NCBI GenBank assembly: GCA_963764305.1
Contig: CAVXSD010000006.1
Span: 434,001 to 498,000, forward strand
Origin: Bog-473 sp963764305
GTDB lineage: Bacteria; Actinomycetota; Acidimicrobiia; Acidimicrobiales; RAAP-2
Reading direction: 5' to 3'
DNA: 64,000 nucleotides
Shown here: positions 21,066-30,434 of the stretch, in pieces
Numbering within the stretch: position 1 is the first letter of the stretch
How the letters are laid out: every line of letters starts with the position of its first letter
Notes under the pieces: generated by a model
Seen by the model: the letters and a program-made list of their open reading frames with translations, nothing else
What the model was told of the DNA's origin: nothing
The model's database searches: none
Program-made: the position numbers and the translations under genes

Positions 21066-22355
21066 CTAGGAGCTCGGACTCGTCTCCTCCGCCAGTGCCT
21101 CGAGGGCGCGGCGGGCGGCGGCGTCCCAGGTGAACCAGCGCGCCCGGGCCAGCGCGCCCTTGGAGAGGCGACTGCGCAGGAGGTCATCGCCGAGGACGCG
21201 CCCGAGCACGGCCGGGAGCTGACCGAGGTCGTCCACCAGGAGGCCGGACTCGCCGTCGAGGACGGCGTCGGCATGCCCGGCGATGGCGGTGGCCACCGCG
21301 GGTGTCCCGCAGGCGGCTGCCTCCGTCAGCGTCATGCCCCATCCCTCCCGCTGGGAGCTGCTCGCCACGACCCAGGCCCGGCGGTACCAGTCGACCAGCT
21401 CCTCGTCCCCCACCCGTCCGGGCAGGCTGATCCAGTCGGTGGCGCCGAGCTCGGCCCGTCGCTCCTCGAGGGCACCCCGCTCGTACCCCTCGCCGATGAC
21501 GACCGCCCGCAGCTCGGGCTGGGCAGCCTTCACCTTGGCCAGGGCCCCCAACAGCACGTCGAAGCGCTTCACCGGCACCAGCCGGCCCACCGCCACCACG
21601 AGGGGCGTCGGCGAGCGGTGGCCGCCCGGCTCGAAGCGGGCGTCCACTCCCGGGGGGGCCACCGTCACCCGGTCCGCCCGGAGCCCGAGCATGTCCACGA
21701 TCTCGAGCCGCGAGGACTCCGACAGTGTCACGATTCGGCTCGAGCGGTAGAAGCGGGGGGCGATCCGGCGCTCGACCAGGTCGCCCAAGCGGGCCAGCGC
21801 CGGCGGCAGGACCATGCCCCACATCTCGGCGTGGACGTGGTGTAGGAAGACGATGCGCGGCCCCCGGTACCACAGCGGCGACAGGAACGGCATGCCGTTC
21901 CAGATCTCGACCAATGCGTCACCGGGGCGGTGCCCCATGCGGACGCCCTCCCAGGCCGCGCCGGGGAACACGGCGTAGCGGCCCGCCTGGCGCAGCACCC
22001 GGTACCCGTCCCGGGTGAGCGCCGCCGGCGCGCCGGGCACGGCCGAGGTACGGAAGGTCACGTCGAGGCCCGCGGCGGCCCAGCGGGATGCGATCTTGTG
22101 GGCGTGCAGCTCGGAGCCGCCGGCCTCGGGGTCGTCAAGGTCGCGCCAGGCGACGAAGTGGACGCGCCGGAGGCCGGCCTCGGCCGCGATGGAGGCGAGC
22201 ACGGCGGGACCGGCCCTGTGGGGATCGGCGCTGGCGGGACCGGCCCTGTGGGGACCGGCGCTGGCGGGACCGGCGCCGTGGGGACCGGCGCTGGCGGGAC
22301 CGGGCCCAGGGCCCGGAGCGGACGCGGCCGACGCAGGCCTGACGTCGTCGCCCAT
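21066..22355 (-). CDS. GT4-family glycosyltransferase
   Basis: A 429-residue GT-B fold retaining glycosyltransferase. The N-terminal acceptor domain contains the AWRDLDDPEAGGSELHAH motif, and the C-terminal donor domain has VGRLVPVKRFDVLL, GEGYERGAL and the E-x7-E region SSSQREGWGMTLTEAAACGTPAVAT. The first 50 residues are a low-complexity Gly-Pro-Ala-His tail encoded by a 30-base tandem repeat and are unlikely to be catalytic. It probably adds a sugar during envelope polysaccharide or glycolipid assembly. It converges on aftD, with only 30 bases between the stops. Confidence 0.85.
   Translation of the reverse strand: MGDDVRPASAASAPGPGPGPASAGPHGAGPASAGPHRAGPASADPHRAGPAVLASIAAEAGLRRVHFVAWRDLDDPEAGGSELHAHKIASRWAAAGLDVTFRTSAVPGAPAALTRDGYRVLRQAGRYAVFPGAAWEGVRMGHRPGDALVEIWNGMPFLSPLWYRGPRIVFLHHVHAEMWGMVLPPALARLGDLVERRIAPRFYRSSRIVTLSESSRLEIVDMLGLRADRVTVAPPGVDARFEPGGHRSPTPLVVAVGRLVPVKRFDVLLGALAKVKAAQPELRAVVIGEGYERGALEERRAELGATDWISLPGRVGDEELVDWYRRAWVVASSSQREGWGMTLTEAAACGTPAVATAIAGHADAVLDGESGLLVDDLGQLPAVLGRVLGDDLLRSRLSKGALARARWFTWDAAARRALEALAEETSPSS
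22203..22310 (+). repeat. 30-base tandem repeat inside the GT4 gene, about 3.6 copies
   Basis: Three full 30-base units (22203-22232, 22233-22262, 22263-22292) and a partial fourth, differing by a few bases. The unit keeps the reading frame and encodes a ten-residue repeat of the form ASAGPHRAGP near the N-terminus of the glycosyltransferase. A unit length divisible by three means copy-number changes would not break the protein. Confidence 0.9.
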
Positions 22356-22359
22356 GGGC

Positions 22360-23823
22360 TCAGGTTATCCCTACGACCTGCTTCCCGACCCGGACCCTGT
22401 GGACGACCGCGAACCCGCACATGATCACGAGCAGGACCACCGCTTGGACGCCGACGTCCACCAACGCGGTGGCCCGCGGTGACCCGTGCACCGCCAGAAC
22501 GGCAACGGTGAGTGCCGCGGCGCCACCGACCAGCACGCCGGCCACCCAGCGCCGCCCCACGGCGAGCAGGTACATGGTGAGGACCACCGAGACGCTCAGC
22601 ATGATCATGGCCAACACCAGCGGGGCCAGCGCGTTGGCGGCCGAGGTGTAGGCGTGGTGGAAGACCACCTGCAGGAGCTCCTCGGGTGCGACGAGTGCGG
22701 CACCGAGCAGCAGCGCGGACGGAACGGCCAGCAGGACCAGGACCACGGCCAGCTGGCGGAGCGCGTGGCCTCCCTGGCGCCAACGGATGGCGGCCTCCGG
22801 GAGCAGATACCCGCCGAGGACGACGGCACCGAAGACGATCGCCTTGCTCGTGACCGACACCGCGGCGTAGGCGCCGCTGTGCGACGGGTTGTCGCGGCCC
22901 ACCACCAGCACGTCGATGTTCTGCAGCACGGCCACCATGGAGAGGGAGACAGACGCCACCACGAGATCGAGCACCACCGTGCGACGCGCCGAGGTCTTGC
23001 CCCCGAGCACCGAGTCGGGCCGTACCGCCGCCACCCAACTCGCGGCGTTGCGCAGGCGCGGCACCCCGCCATCCGACCAGGCTCGCACCGCAGCCCAGCG
23101 GGCGTGTGTCGCGGCCACGACCTCCCCGATGAGGACGCCGACCGCGGCCCCCGAGGGTCCGAAGCCGGCAAGCACCAGGACGATCACGGCGACCAGACGG
23201 ACGCCGATCTCCACGAGCAGATTCGCCGCCAAGGGCCGGTAGGCCCTGTGTGCCTGCAGCAGGCCGCGGTCGAGAGAGAGCAGGACGAAGAAGGCGGCGG
23301 CCGTCAGGATCGCCGCGATGCCGATGCCGCTCTGCTGGTTCAGCATCACGGCCACGCCGTGCCGGCCGGTGAACACGATCACGGCCCACAGCAGGACGAG
23401 CAGGGTCCCTTGCCGGTGCACCCGTCCTGCCCAGCGCCGGACCAGGTGGCCGCTGCCGTCCTCGTGCCAGATGGTCACGCGACGCACCACGGCCACCACC
23501 ACGGCGGACCCGGGCATCGAGAGAATGAGATACAGCCCCGTCAGCTGGTTGAGGACGCCGTAGCTGTGGGGAGTGAGCAGGCGGGCCAGCGCGATCGTGA
23601 GGACGACGCCGGCCCCGTTGGCCACGACGCCCGCCGCGGCGAGCGGGCCCGCCTGCAGGAGGCCGGCCCGCATCGACTCGACTCCGGGCCGCGACTCGTT
23701 GTCGAGGAGCAGATCCGCCCCGAGGTTGGGACCGACCGCATTGGGCGCGAACGACATCGCCGCCGACACGGATTCGACGACGACCTCTGCGGTGGGCGCC
23801 TCCGCCGCGTCGGGACCCGTCAT
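22360..23823 (-). CDS. polysaccharide flippase (MATE/Wzx-like, MOP superfamily)
   Basis: An integral membrane protein of about 487 residues with roughly 12-14 hydrophobic segments in the pattern of Wzx/MATE-type lipid-linked saccharide flippases; for example GLLQAGPLAAAGVVANGAGVVLTIALARLL and LYLILSMPGSAVVVAVVRRV near the N-terminus. It would move lipid-linked glycan precursors across the membrane. The ATG at 23823 overlaps the stop of a small upstream frame (ATGA). A longer in-frame extension to 24153 overlaps the acyltransferase gene and looks non-coding. Confidence 0.8.
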   Translation of the reverse strand: MTGPDAAEAPTAEVVVESVSAAMSFAPNAVGPNLGADLLLDNESRPGVESMRAGLLQAGPLAAAGVVANGAGVVLTIALARLLTPHSYGVLNQLTGLYLILSMPGSAVVVAVVRRVTIWHEDGSGHLVRRWAGRVHRQGTLLVLLWAVIVFTGRHGVAVMLNQQSGIGIAAILTAAAFFVLLSLDRGLLQAHRAYRPLAANLLVEIGVRLVAVIVLVLAGFGPSGAAVGVLIGEVVAATHARWAAVRAWSDGGVPRLRNAASWVAAVRPDSVLGGKTSARRTVVLDLVVASVSLSMVAVLQNIDVLVVGRDNPSHSGAYAAVSVTSKAIVFGAVVLGGYLLPEAAIRWRQGGHALRQLAVVLVLLAVPSALLLGAALVAPEELLQVVFHHAYTSAANALAPLVLAMIMLSVSVVLTMYLLAVGRRWVAGVLVGGAAALTVAVLAVHGSPRATALVDVGVQAVVLLVIMCGFAVVHRVRVGKQVVGIT

Positions 23824-24044
23824 GCCACGTCCTTCGCCGTGTTGACCTTCGCCGTCTTGACGCGGAGGCCGCCGGGCCGGCCGGCACTGAGGTGGACGTT
23901 GGACATGGTGAACCGCACCACTCTGGCACCAACGGCGGAGAAGGCGGTGCTGGTCGCGATCCGGTCCGCCGCCGAGAACCGCGCGATCGGACGCGTGCCG
24001 GCCCAGCGCCCCCGCCGCCGGTCGAGGGGACACGATGCGGTCAC
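23820..24044 (-). CDS. small hypothetical protein, overlapping both neighbours by four bases
   Basis: A 74-codon frame starting with GTG at 24044 and ending at 23820. Its start overlaps the acyltransferase stop as GTGA and its stop overlaps the flippase start as ATGA, the spacing expected of a coupled gene. The product is rich in Arg, Ala and Thr, with no membrane segment or motif I recognise. The double overlap argues for translation, but one chance frame in 218 bases of high-GC DNA is possible. No function can be assigned. Confidence 0.4.
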   Translation of the reverse strand: MTASCPLDRRRGRWAGTRPIARFSAADRIATSTAFSAVGARVVRFTMSNVHLSAGRPGGLRVKTAKVNTAKDVA

Positions 24045-26131
24045 GACACGTGACGGGCGTCGGCACGGTAGGAGGGGAGCCCGAGGTCGACCAGCTGCGG
24101 GAGGAGGGCTCCCCTGAGCAACTCTCCGCCGGCCGTCGAGATGTGCTCGTCATCGAAGGACCGGACCCGGACCCCGTGGATGTAGGAGGTGTAGTGGCCC
24201 TTGGGATCGAGCAGCTTGTTGAGATCGATGAGGGTGGCCTGGCGGCGGTGCTCGGCGACCGCCCGCCTCACGTCGGCGTTGTAGGCGTTCGTCCGGGCGG
24301 GGAGGTTCATGTCCCAGGGTGACCCGTCGGGTTGCTCGGTGGTCTGCGCGATGTAGGGAAGCGTCAGCATCACCACCTTGTCACCGTGCGAGGACCCGAT
24401 GTCGATGACCTGGCCGAGCTCGCCCACGAGGTGCCGGTCGAAGGCCGGTTCCCCGACATGGGTCCAGGATCCCGCGAACAGGCGGTCGAGGCACTCCCAG
24501 CGGCCGAGGAGCACGACGACGACGTCGGGTCGCTCCCGGCTGACGAGCCGGGTCCAGGACCCCCGCCAGTCCGGGCACCCGCCGGCCGCCGGCGACACCG
24601 TGCCCATGACGTTGACCGTGGTGCCCGGGTCGAGGTCACAGCCGATCGCGCTCTGGTTGTCGAGCGTGATGCCCCACTCCCGTGACTGGTTGCTCAATCC
24701 GATGCCGAGCGTCAGGGCCAGCGAGTCGCCGAGCAACAGTGCGTGTTCGGGGTGGGCGGCGTCCACGCCGCCCGGGCCGACGAAATGGGCGGGTGGGCGG
24801 CTCCCGATCGGGAGGACCGCCTCCCCGGGGGTGACGGTGGCAACCAGGAGGGCAGCCACGACGAGCCCGATGAAGGACGCCGACAGGCCGGCCCAGGCCA
24901 GCCGGGCGCGGCGGCGCGAGCCTGACCGTCCCCACGACCGGACGGGCATCTCGACGAACCGGTACGACAGGGCGGCCACCCCGAAGGTCGCTCCTACCCT
25001 GACCCCGAGGAGCGCGGCACCCGTCAGTCCCGTCCGGGCCCCGTCGAGGACGAGGAACAGGGGCCAGTGGTACAGATAGAGCCCATAGGAGATACGCCCC
25101 GTGTAGCGCAGGGGCCGAAAGCAGAGCGTCCTGGTCAGCGCGGCACGCGGCAGCTCGACGGTGGAGGCGATCACCGCTGCCGTGCCGAGGGCGACGACGA
25201 GGAACCCACCTTCGTACAGCAAGGCGCCGTCGCCGCGTACGGCATGCAAGGCCCAGAGGAGGGTGAACGCTCCGATCAGGCCGAGCACGGCGATCGAGCG
25301 CTCGCGTGTCGGGTACCACCATGCGGGCCGGCTGGGCTCCGGCCAGGCGGCAGGATCCTCCAGGCCCCGACGCGTTGCCTGGGCCGTCAGCGGGACGAGA
25401 ACCGCGAGCACGGCCCCGACCATGATCGACTGGGCCCGGGTGTCGGTCCCGTAGTAGAGCCGGTCGATCGAGGCGCCGGCCAGGTACAGCCCGGCGCACA
25501 GGGCTGCCGATGCCGCGCCGATGACGCCAGCCGCCCAACCGACCCCGCGGCGACCGAACCGGCGAAGCACGACCAGGACGATCAGGGGCCACACGAGGTA
25601 GAACTGCTCCTCCACCGCCAGCGACCACGTGTGCAGGAGGGGCGAGAGGGCGCCGAAACGGACGAAATAGTTCTGGCCCGAGGCGATGAAATGCCAGTTG
25701 GCGGAGTAGACCAGCGTGAAGAGGGCGTCACCGCGGAGCTGGGCGGGTGGAACACCTCCACCGACCCAGCGGGCGTACGCGCCGATGCCGATCAGCAACA
25801 CGAGGAGCGCGGGGAGCAGGCGGCGGGCCCGTCGGCCCCAGAACTTGATCAGCTTGATGGTGCCCGTGCGGGCGTGCTCGGCGAGCAGCAACGATGTGAC
25901 GAGGAAGCCCGACAAGACGAAGAAGATGTCGACGCCGAGGAGCCCCCCGTTCACCGGCCCGAGTCCTGCATGGAAGCCCATCACCGCGAGGACTGCCACG
26001 CCGCGCAACCCGTCGAGCCCGGGAACGAACCGGAGAGCAGTTCGCTCAGGGGGGCTCTCCGTTGGTCGCGCGCCCTCCGTCGGAGCCGGACCCGGTTCGT
26101 CGCGCGTGACGATGTGCCCGCTTGCAGTCAC
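24041..26131 (-). CDS. acyltransferase 3 with C-terminal SGNH hydrolase-like domain (OafA/YrhL type)
   Basis: A membrane protein of about 696 residues. The N-terminal acyltransferase-3 domain begins RFVPGLDGLRGVAVLAVMGFHAG and includes GVDIFFVLSGFLVTSLLL, WSLAVEEQFYLVWPL and about ten membrane spans. After a linker near residue 440, an extracytoplasmic SGNH domain has the Ser block LLLGDSLALTLG and the terminal DEHIS motif (Asp-x-x-His). Such proteins O-acetylate or acylate surface polysaccharides or peptidoglycan. The start is uncertain: a GTG at 26131 is chosen over a TTG at 26146. It probably forms an operon with the small frame and the flippase. Confidence 0.85.
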   Translation of the reverse strand: MTASGHIVTRDEPGPAPTEGARPTESPPERTALRFVPGLDGLRGVAVLAVMGFHAGLGPVNGGLLGVDIFFVLSGFLVTSLLLAEHARTGTIKLIKFWGRRARRLLPALLVLLIGIGAYARWVGGGVPPAQLRGDALFTLVYSANWHFIASGQNYFVRFGALSPLLHTWSLAVEEQFYLVWPLIVLVVLRRFGRRGVGWAAGVIGAASAALCAGLYLAGASIDRLYYGTDTRAQSIMVGAVLAVLVPLTAQATRRGLEDPAAWPEPSRPAWWYPTRERSIAVLGLIGAFTLLWALHAVRGDGALLYEGGFLVVALGTAAVIASTVELPRAALTRTLCFRPLRYTGRISYGLYLYHWPLFLVLDGARTGLTGAALLGVRVGATFGVAALSYRFVEMPVRSWGRSGSRRRARLAWAGLSASFIGLVVAALLVATVTPGEAVLPIGSRPPAHFVGPGGVDAAHPEHALLLGDSLALTLGIGLSNQSREWGITLDNQSAIGCDLDPGTTVNVMGTVSPAAGGCPDWRGSWTRLVSRERPDVVVVLLGRWECLDRLFAGSWTHVGEPAFDRHLVGELGQVIDIGSSHGDKVVMLTLPYIAQTTEQPDGSPWDMNLPARTNAYNADVRRAVAEHRRQATLIDLNKLLDPKGHYTSYIHGVRVRSFDDEHISTAGGELLRGALLPQLVDLGLPSYRADARHVS

Positions 26132-26325
26132 CACCCCGTGTCGCAACCCCCGCGTTCTTCTCCGGCTTGCGCCTGCCCCATGCTGTCACACGCCTTGAAC
26201 GGTGATTGGCCTTGTGGGCACGGTCGACCGTGTCGCTCCGTCGGGTCGAGGGGCACATCCCCGGGCATTCGGTGGCCCACTACCCATCCTCAGCGTCCCG
26301 AGAGGCCGACGTAGAGTGGCCACCC

Positions 26326-27738
26326 ATGATCGGCAGGGGGAGGCACGCCGGCGGCCTCTGGTGGCCGTGGATCGTGTTGTGGACCGCCGTCGGCCTGGGA
26401 ATACGTCTGGGCACGGTCTTCGGTCGGCCCGACCGGGTCGCCGGCGGCGATGCGTACTACAACCACAACGCGGCGAACCTGCTGGTGGCCGGCCAGGGGT
26501 TCATCAACCCGTTCCTCTATTACCCCCACGGCCTGCACCACCACGTGCAGACGGCGTCGTGGCCTCCGCTCTTCGTCTTCGTTCTCGCCACCGCCTCTCT
26601 GGTCGGGGCCAAGAGCTTCTTCGCCCAACGCATCTGGTGTTGCATCATCGGGGCGAGTGCCGTCGTCCTCTGCGGCCTCGTCGGCCGCGAGATCGGGGGC
26701 CGGCGGGTCGGCCTCATTGCCGCCATGCTGGTGGCGGTCTACCCGAACATCTGGATGAGCGACGAGCTGGGGCTCTCCGAGACGCTCTCTCCCGTGCTGG
26801 TGGCCCTCGTGCTGCTGACCGCGTACCGGTTCTGGAAGCGTCCCGGACTGTGGAACGTGGTCTGGCTCGGCGCGTCGATCGGCTTGGCGGCCCTCGGCCG
26901 TGACGAGCTTTCTTTGCTTGCGGTGTTCATCCTCGTCCCGCTCGTCCTGCTGGCGAAGACCCTGTCGTGGCGGCGGCGGATCGCGCTCGTCGGGACAGGC
27001 GGCCTGGTGGCCTTGCTTCTCGTCGCCCCCTGGGTCGGCTACAACATGAGCCGGTTCACCGACCCGGTGTACATCAGCTCCGGCCTCGGCGTCACCCTGG
27101 CTTCGGCCAATTGCAACTCCACCTACAACGGAAGATTCGAAGGGTACTGGTCCTTCCAGTGCGCGCTGGCCGCCGCGTCGAAGTCGGAGACGAAGCCCAA
27201 CGCGGACGAGTCGGTCCAAAGTTCCGAGGTCCAAAGTTATGCCGTCCACTACATCCGGACCCACGAGGACCGGCTGTTCCCGGTGGAGATGGCCCGGCTC
27301 GGCCGTGCCTTCGGCTTCTTCCACCCGCTCCAGCAGGTCGAGCTCGACGCCAGGGTGGAGACCCGTCCCTATCACTGGGCAGTGGTTGGCCTGTACATGT
27401 ACTACGGCCTCCTCGCCCTGTCGGTGGGGGGCGTCATCATCCTGCGCCGGCGCAGGATCCCCGTCTTCCCCCTCCTGGCCATCGGGCTCGACGCGGCGAT
27501 CTCGGTGGCACTGACGTTCGGGCAGACCCGGTACCGCAGCACGTTCGAGGTCTCCCTCGTGCTCCTGGCCTCGGTCCAGCTCGACTGGTTCTGGAGCCGT
27601 CTCCGCCGGCAGCCGCGCGACGTCCTCCGCGGCGCCGAGACCGATGACAGCGGATCCGACGAACTCACGGCACCTGAAGACGACGCGGCCGACGAGGATC
27701 GTCCCGCCGGCGTCGCCGCCGCGACGCCGGCGGGGTAG
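26326..27738 (+). CDS. GT-C family (GT39/ArnT-like) membrane glycosyltransferase
   Basis: A multi-spanning membrane protein of about 470 residues. The conserved first extracellular loop has RVAGGDAYYNHNAANLL, where the acidic residue after GG is the expected catalytic position, followed by hydrophobic segments typical of PMT_2/ArnT-like enzymes that use polyprenyl-phosphate sugars. The C-terminus is acidic and hydrophilic. The ATG at 26326 (MIGRGRHAGG) is preferred over an upstream in-frame start whose residues look non-coding. The GT2 gene lies 18 bases downstream and could supply the polyprenyl-linked donor. Confidence 0.8.
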   Translation: MIGRGRHAGGLWWPWIVLWTAVGLGIRLGTVFGRPDRVAGGDAYYNHNAANLLVAGQGFINPFLYYPHGLHHHVQTASWPPLFVFVLATASLVGAKSFFAQRIWCCIIGASAVVLCGLVGREIGGRRVGLIAAMLVAVYPNIWMSDELGLSETLSPVLVALVLLTAYRFWKRPGLWNVVWLGASIGLAALGRDELSLLAVFILVPLVLLAKTLSWRRRIALVGTGGLVALLLVAPWVGYNMSRFTDPVYISSGLGVTLASANCNSTYNGRFEGYWSFQCALAAASKSETKPNADESVQSSEVQSYAVHYIRTHEDRLFPVEMARLGRAFGFFHPLQQVELDARVETRPYHWAVVGLYMYYGLLALSVGGVIILRRRRIPVFPLLAIGLDAAISVALTFGQTRYRSTFEVSLVLLASVQLDWFWSRLRRQPRDVLRGAETDDSGSDELTAPEDDAADEDRPAGVAAATPAG

Positions 27739-27755
27739 GGAGGCCTCCCCGCACC

Positions 27756-28498
27756 ATGGAGCTCGGGCCCGAGGTGCTCATCGTGCTCCCCGCTTTCAAC
27801 GAGGCCCAGTCCGTGGCCGCGGTGATCGGGGAGGTGCTCGCCGTCGCACCGAAGGTCCACGTGCTCGTGGTCGACGACGGTTCGACCGACGCGACCGCGG
27901 CGCAGGCCCGCGCGGCAGGCGCGGACGTCATCACCAATGTGTTCAATGTCGGGGTCGGCGGCGCCATGCGGGTCGGGTTCCGCTACGGCGCGGCACGGGG
28001 CTTCCGGGCTCTCGTGCAGGTGGACGCCGACGGGCAGCACGATCCACGCGACCTGCCCCGTCTCCTCGCCCCGCTGGACGACGTCCCCGCGCCACAGGTG
28101 GTCATCGGTGCCCGGTTCGCCGGAGCAGGCGAGTTCGCCGTCCCGCGCGCCCGCCGCTTGGCCATGCGCATGCTGTCGGCTCACCTCTCGCGTCGGACCC
28201 ACGTCCACCTGACCGATGTCACGTCCGGCTACCGGGCACACAACCGTGCGGCGATGGAGCTCTTCGCGCGGACCTACCCCGCCGACTACCTGGCCGACAC
28301 GGTCGAGTCCCTCGTGATCGCCGCCGAGGCCGGCGGCCGGATCACCCAGGTGCCGGTCGTGATGCGACCCCGCCACGGCGGCGTCCCCAGCCAGTCGCGG
28401 GCGCGGCGGGGCTCTACCTCGTGCAGGTCACGTTGATGTTGGCTCTGAGCATCCTGCGGCGCCGGCCCACCCGAACCACCAAGGAGGCATTCAAATGA
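27756..28498 (+). CDS. GT2 glycosyltransferase (dolichyl-phosphate mannosyltransferase-like), frameshifted near 3' end
   Basis: A GT-A fold enzyme: VLPAFNEAQSV at the nucleotide site, VVDDGSTDAT, VDADGQHDP (the DxD region) and TDVTSGYRAHNRAAM. It probably makes polyprenyl-phosphate sugar for the neighbouring GT-C enzymes. The frame breaks near 28396: after GGVPSQS the original frame goes to a stop at 28436, while the next frame gives AGAAGLYLVQVTLMLALSIL, the usual tail of the family, ending at 28498. A single missing base explains this. The 28498 stop overlaps the DUF2304 start as ATGA, which supports the longer reading. Confidence 0.82.
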
Positions 28499-28866
28499 GC
28501 GGAGTCCACCTGATCGCGCTGCTCAGCGCGTTCGCCACACTCCTGATCATCGTCGAGCTCTCGCGGCGACGCCAGCTCCGTGAGAAATATGCCGTGGTGT
28601 GGCTCGCGGTCGGCGCGGTGGTTGCCGTCTTCGCCGTGGCGCCGACGTTGTTCAACCGACTGGCCCACTCGGTGGGCGTCATCAACCCGCCGGACCTCCT
28701 CACGGTCCTGGCCTCGCTGTTCCTGCTCGTGGTCTGCGTCCAGCTCAGTTGGGAGATCGGCCGCCTCGAGGACAAGTCGCGCTCTCTCGCCGAGGAGGTC
28801 GCGCTGCTGCGCAAGGACGTCGACGACCTGGGCGCCCTCGATCACCCTCGGAGGGACGGCATCTGA
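28495..28866 (+). CDS. DUF2304 domain membrane protein
   Basis: A 123-residue protein with three hydrophobic segments (residues about 5-22, 35-55, 65-85) and a charged coiled-coil-like tail. The REKYAVVWLAVG motif is characteristic of DUF2304. These proteins are commonly encoded directly after GT2 polyprenyl-phosphate sugar synthases, probably as membrane partners. The ATG overlaps the GT2 stop, and the stop is two bases from the convergent oxidoreductase stop. Confidence 0.85.
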   Translation: MSGVHLIALLSAFATLLIIVELSRRRQLREKYAVVWLAVGAVVAVFAVAPTLFNRLAHSVGVINPPDLLTVLASLFLLVVCVQLSWEIGRLEDKSRSLAEEVALLRKDVDDLGALDHPRRDGI

Positions 28867-28868
28867 GC

Positions 28869-30356
28869 TCAGCGGGGGTCGAGCGTGCTCGCCGTGGCGC
28901 TCGTACGCCGTGGCAGCACCGGGGCGTCCCTCCCGGTCGAGCCGGCCTCGTGGTACTCCTCGTCGACGTTGACCGACCAGATGTCGTGGGTCGCGCCGTA
29001 GATGTTCTCCACCGTCAGCATGGCGGTGTACATGGAGTGGTCCTGGTTGTTGTACTTGTGCATCCCGTTGCGGCCGACGGGATGAATGTTGGGTGCCTCG
29101 GTCTCGATCCATTTGCGGATGGTGCCGACGTTGGCCTTGTAGCTGAAGTCGTAGTACGGGTAGGCCTTGGGGACACGCACGACGTAGCCGTGCTCCACGT
29201 CGCCGTCGGCGGCCAACCCCAGCGAGATCAGCTCCCTGGTGCCCAGCGCGATGAGCTCCTCGTCGGGCGAGTTCCACATGGCGTCGCCCTCGAAGACGAA
29301 GTACTCGAGGCCGAGACAGGTGCGCCCGTCCTTGACCAGATAGGGCGACCACGACCCGTAGTTCTGGATGCGCCCGACTTCGACGTCCGTGGCGTGGATG
29401 TAGATCCAGTTGTCGGGGAAGCTGCGCGACTCGGGCACCACGAGCGCCACGGTGAGGTAGTCGCGGTAGTGCAGGTCGTCCGCGGCCGCCACCACTTCCG
29501 GCGGCGGGGGTGGCGTGATGGTGTGCACCAGCTCGCGCATGGGCATGGTCGACACCACGTGCGAGGCGGCGACGATGTGTTCGGTGCCCCCCTGGGTGTA
29601 CGTCGCGGCCACGGCGCGGCCGTCCTCCACCGTGATACCGGTCAGCCGCGCCCCCATCTCCAGGGTCCCCCCGGCGGCCTCCACCTTGTCGGCACAAACC
29701 TCCCACATCATGCCGGGGCCGTACTTGGGATACTGGAATTCCTCGATGAGGGTCGTGATCTCGGTCTGGTTGCGCTTGGGGAGGACCGCGTTGAACACCG
29801 CCTTGCGCAGGTCGAGGTTCTTGACCCGTTGGGCCGCCCAGTCGGCCGGCATGTCGGCCACCGGCACTCCCCACACCTTCTCGGTGTAGGTCTTGAAGAA
29901 GGTGCGGTACAGGCGCCAGCCGAAGCGGGCGACGAGCCAATTCTCGTAGTTGGACTCGTCCTTGGGAGGCCGGAGGCGGGCCGCCAGGTAGGAGAAGCCG
30001 CACAGGATGGCCTCCCACAGGCCGAGGTTGCGCAGGGCGTTCATCGCCTTGAGCGGGTAGTCGTAGAACTTGCCCTCGTAGTAGATGCGGCTCATGCGGG
30101 GTCGGAGCATGAAGTCGCCTTCGGGCAGGATCTCGTGCCAGAGGGCCTCCACCTCGGGGACCTTGGTGAAGAATCGATGCCCACCCAGGTCGAAACGCCA
30201 TCCGTCCCGCACCACGGTGCGCGAGATGCCCCCCACCACGTCGTCCGCCTCGAGCACCACGGGATGCTCCCCCTGCCTGGTCAGGAGATAGGCCGCCGTC
30301 AGGCCGCCGGGGCCCGCGCCGGCGATGACGACGGGTGTCTCCTCGGGTGCGGCCAC
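28869..30356 (-). CDS. FAD/NAD(P)-dependent oxidoreductase, UDP-galactopyranose mutase-like
   Basis: A 495-residue flavoprotein with an N-terminal dinucleotide-binding motif VVIAGAGPGGLTAAYLL, the GGISRTVVRDGWRFDLGGHRFF segment and NYENWLVARFGWRLYRTFFKTYTEKVWG, which resemble the UDP-galactopyranose mutase/protoporphyrinogen oxidase-like amine oxidase superfamily. In this context a role in converting or oxidising a nucleotide sugar for envelope glycans is plausible, but the substrate is not shown by the sequence. It follows the GT39-like gene on the same strand after about 78 bases. Confidence 0.75.
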   Translation of the reverse strand: MAAPEETPVVIAGAGPGGLTAAYLLTRQGEHPVVLEADDVVGGISRTVVRDGWRFDLGGHRFFTKVPEVEALWHEILPEGDFMLRPRMSRIYYEGKFYDYPLKAMNALRNLGLWEAILCGFSYLAARLRPPKDESNYENWLVARFGWRLYRTFFKTYTEKVWGVPVADMPADWAAQRVKNLDLRKAVFNAVLPKRNQTEITTLIEEFQYPKYGPGMMWEVCADKVEAAGGTLEMGARLTGITVEDGRAVAATYTQGGTEHIVAASHVVSTMPMRELVHTITPPPPPEVVAAADDLHYRDYLTVALVVPESRSFPDNWIYIHATDVEVGRIQNYGSWSPYLVKDGRTCLGLEYFVFEGDAMWNSPDEELIALGTRELISLGLAADGDVEHGYVVRVPKAYPYYDFSYKANVGTIRKWIETEAPNIHPVGRNGMHKYNNQDHSMYTAMLTVENIYGATHDIWSVNVDEEYHEAGSTGRDAPVLPRRTSATASTLDPR

Positions 30357-30434
30357 GACGAGAGCAGCTTAGTGGACCCCCCGCGGGAACTCGTGGAGGG
30401 AGAGGTCCAGGGGAGCGGCGTCCGGGCCGGCCGG

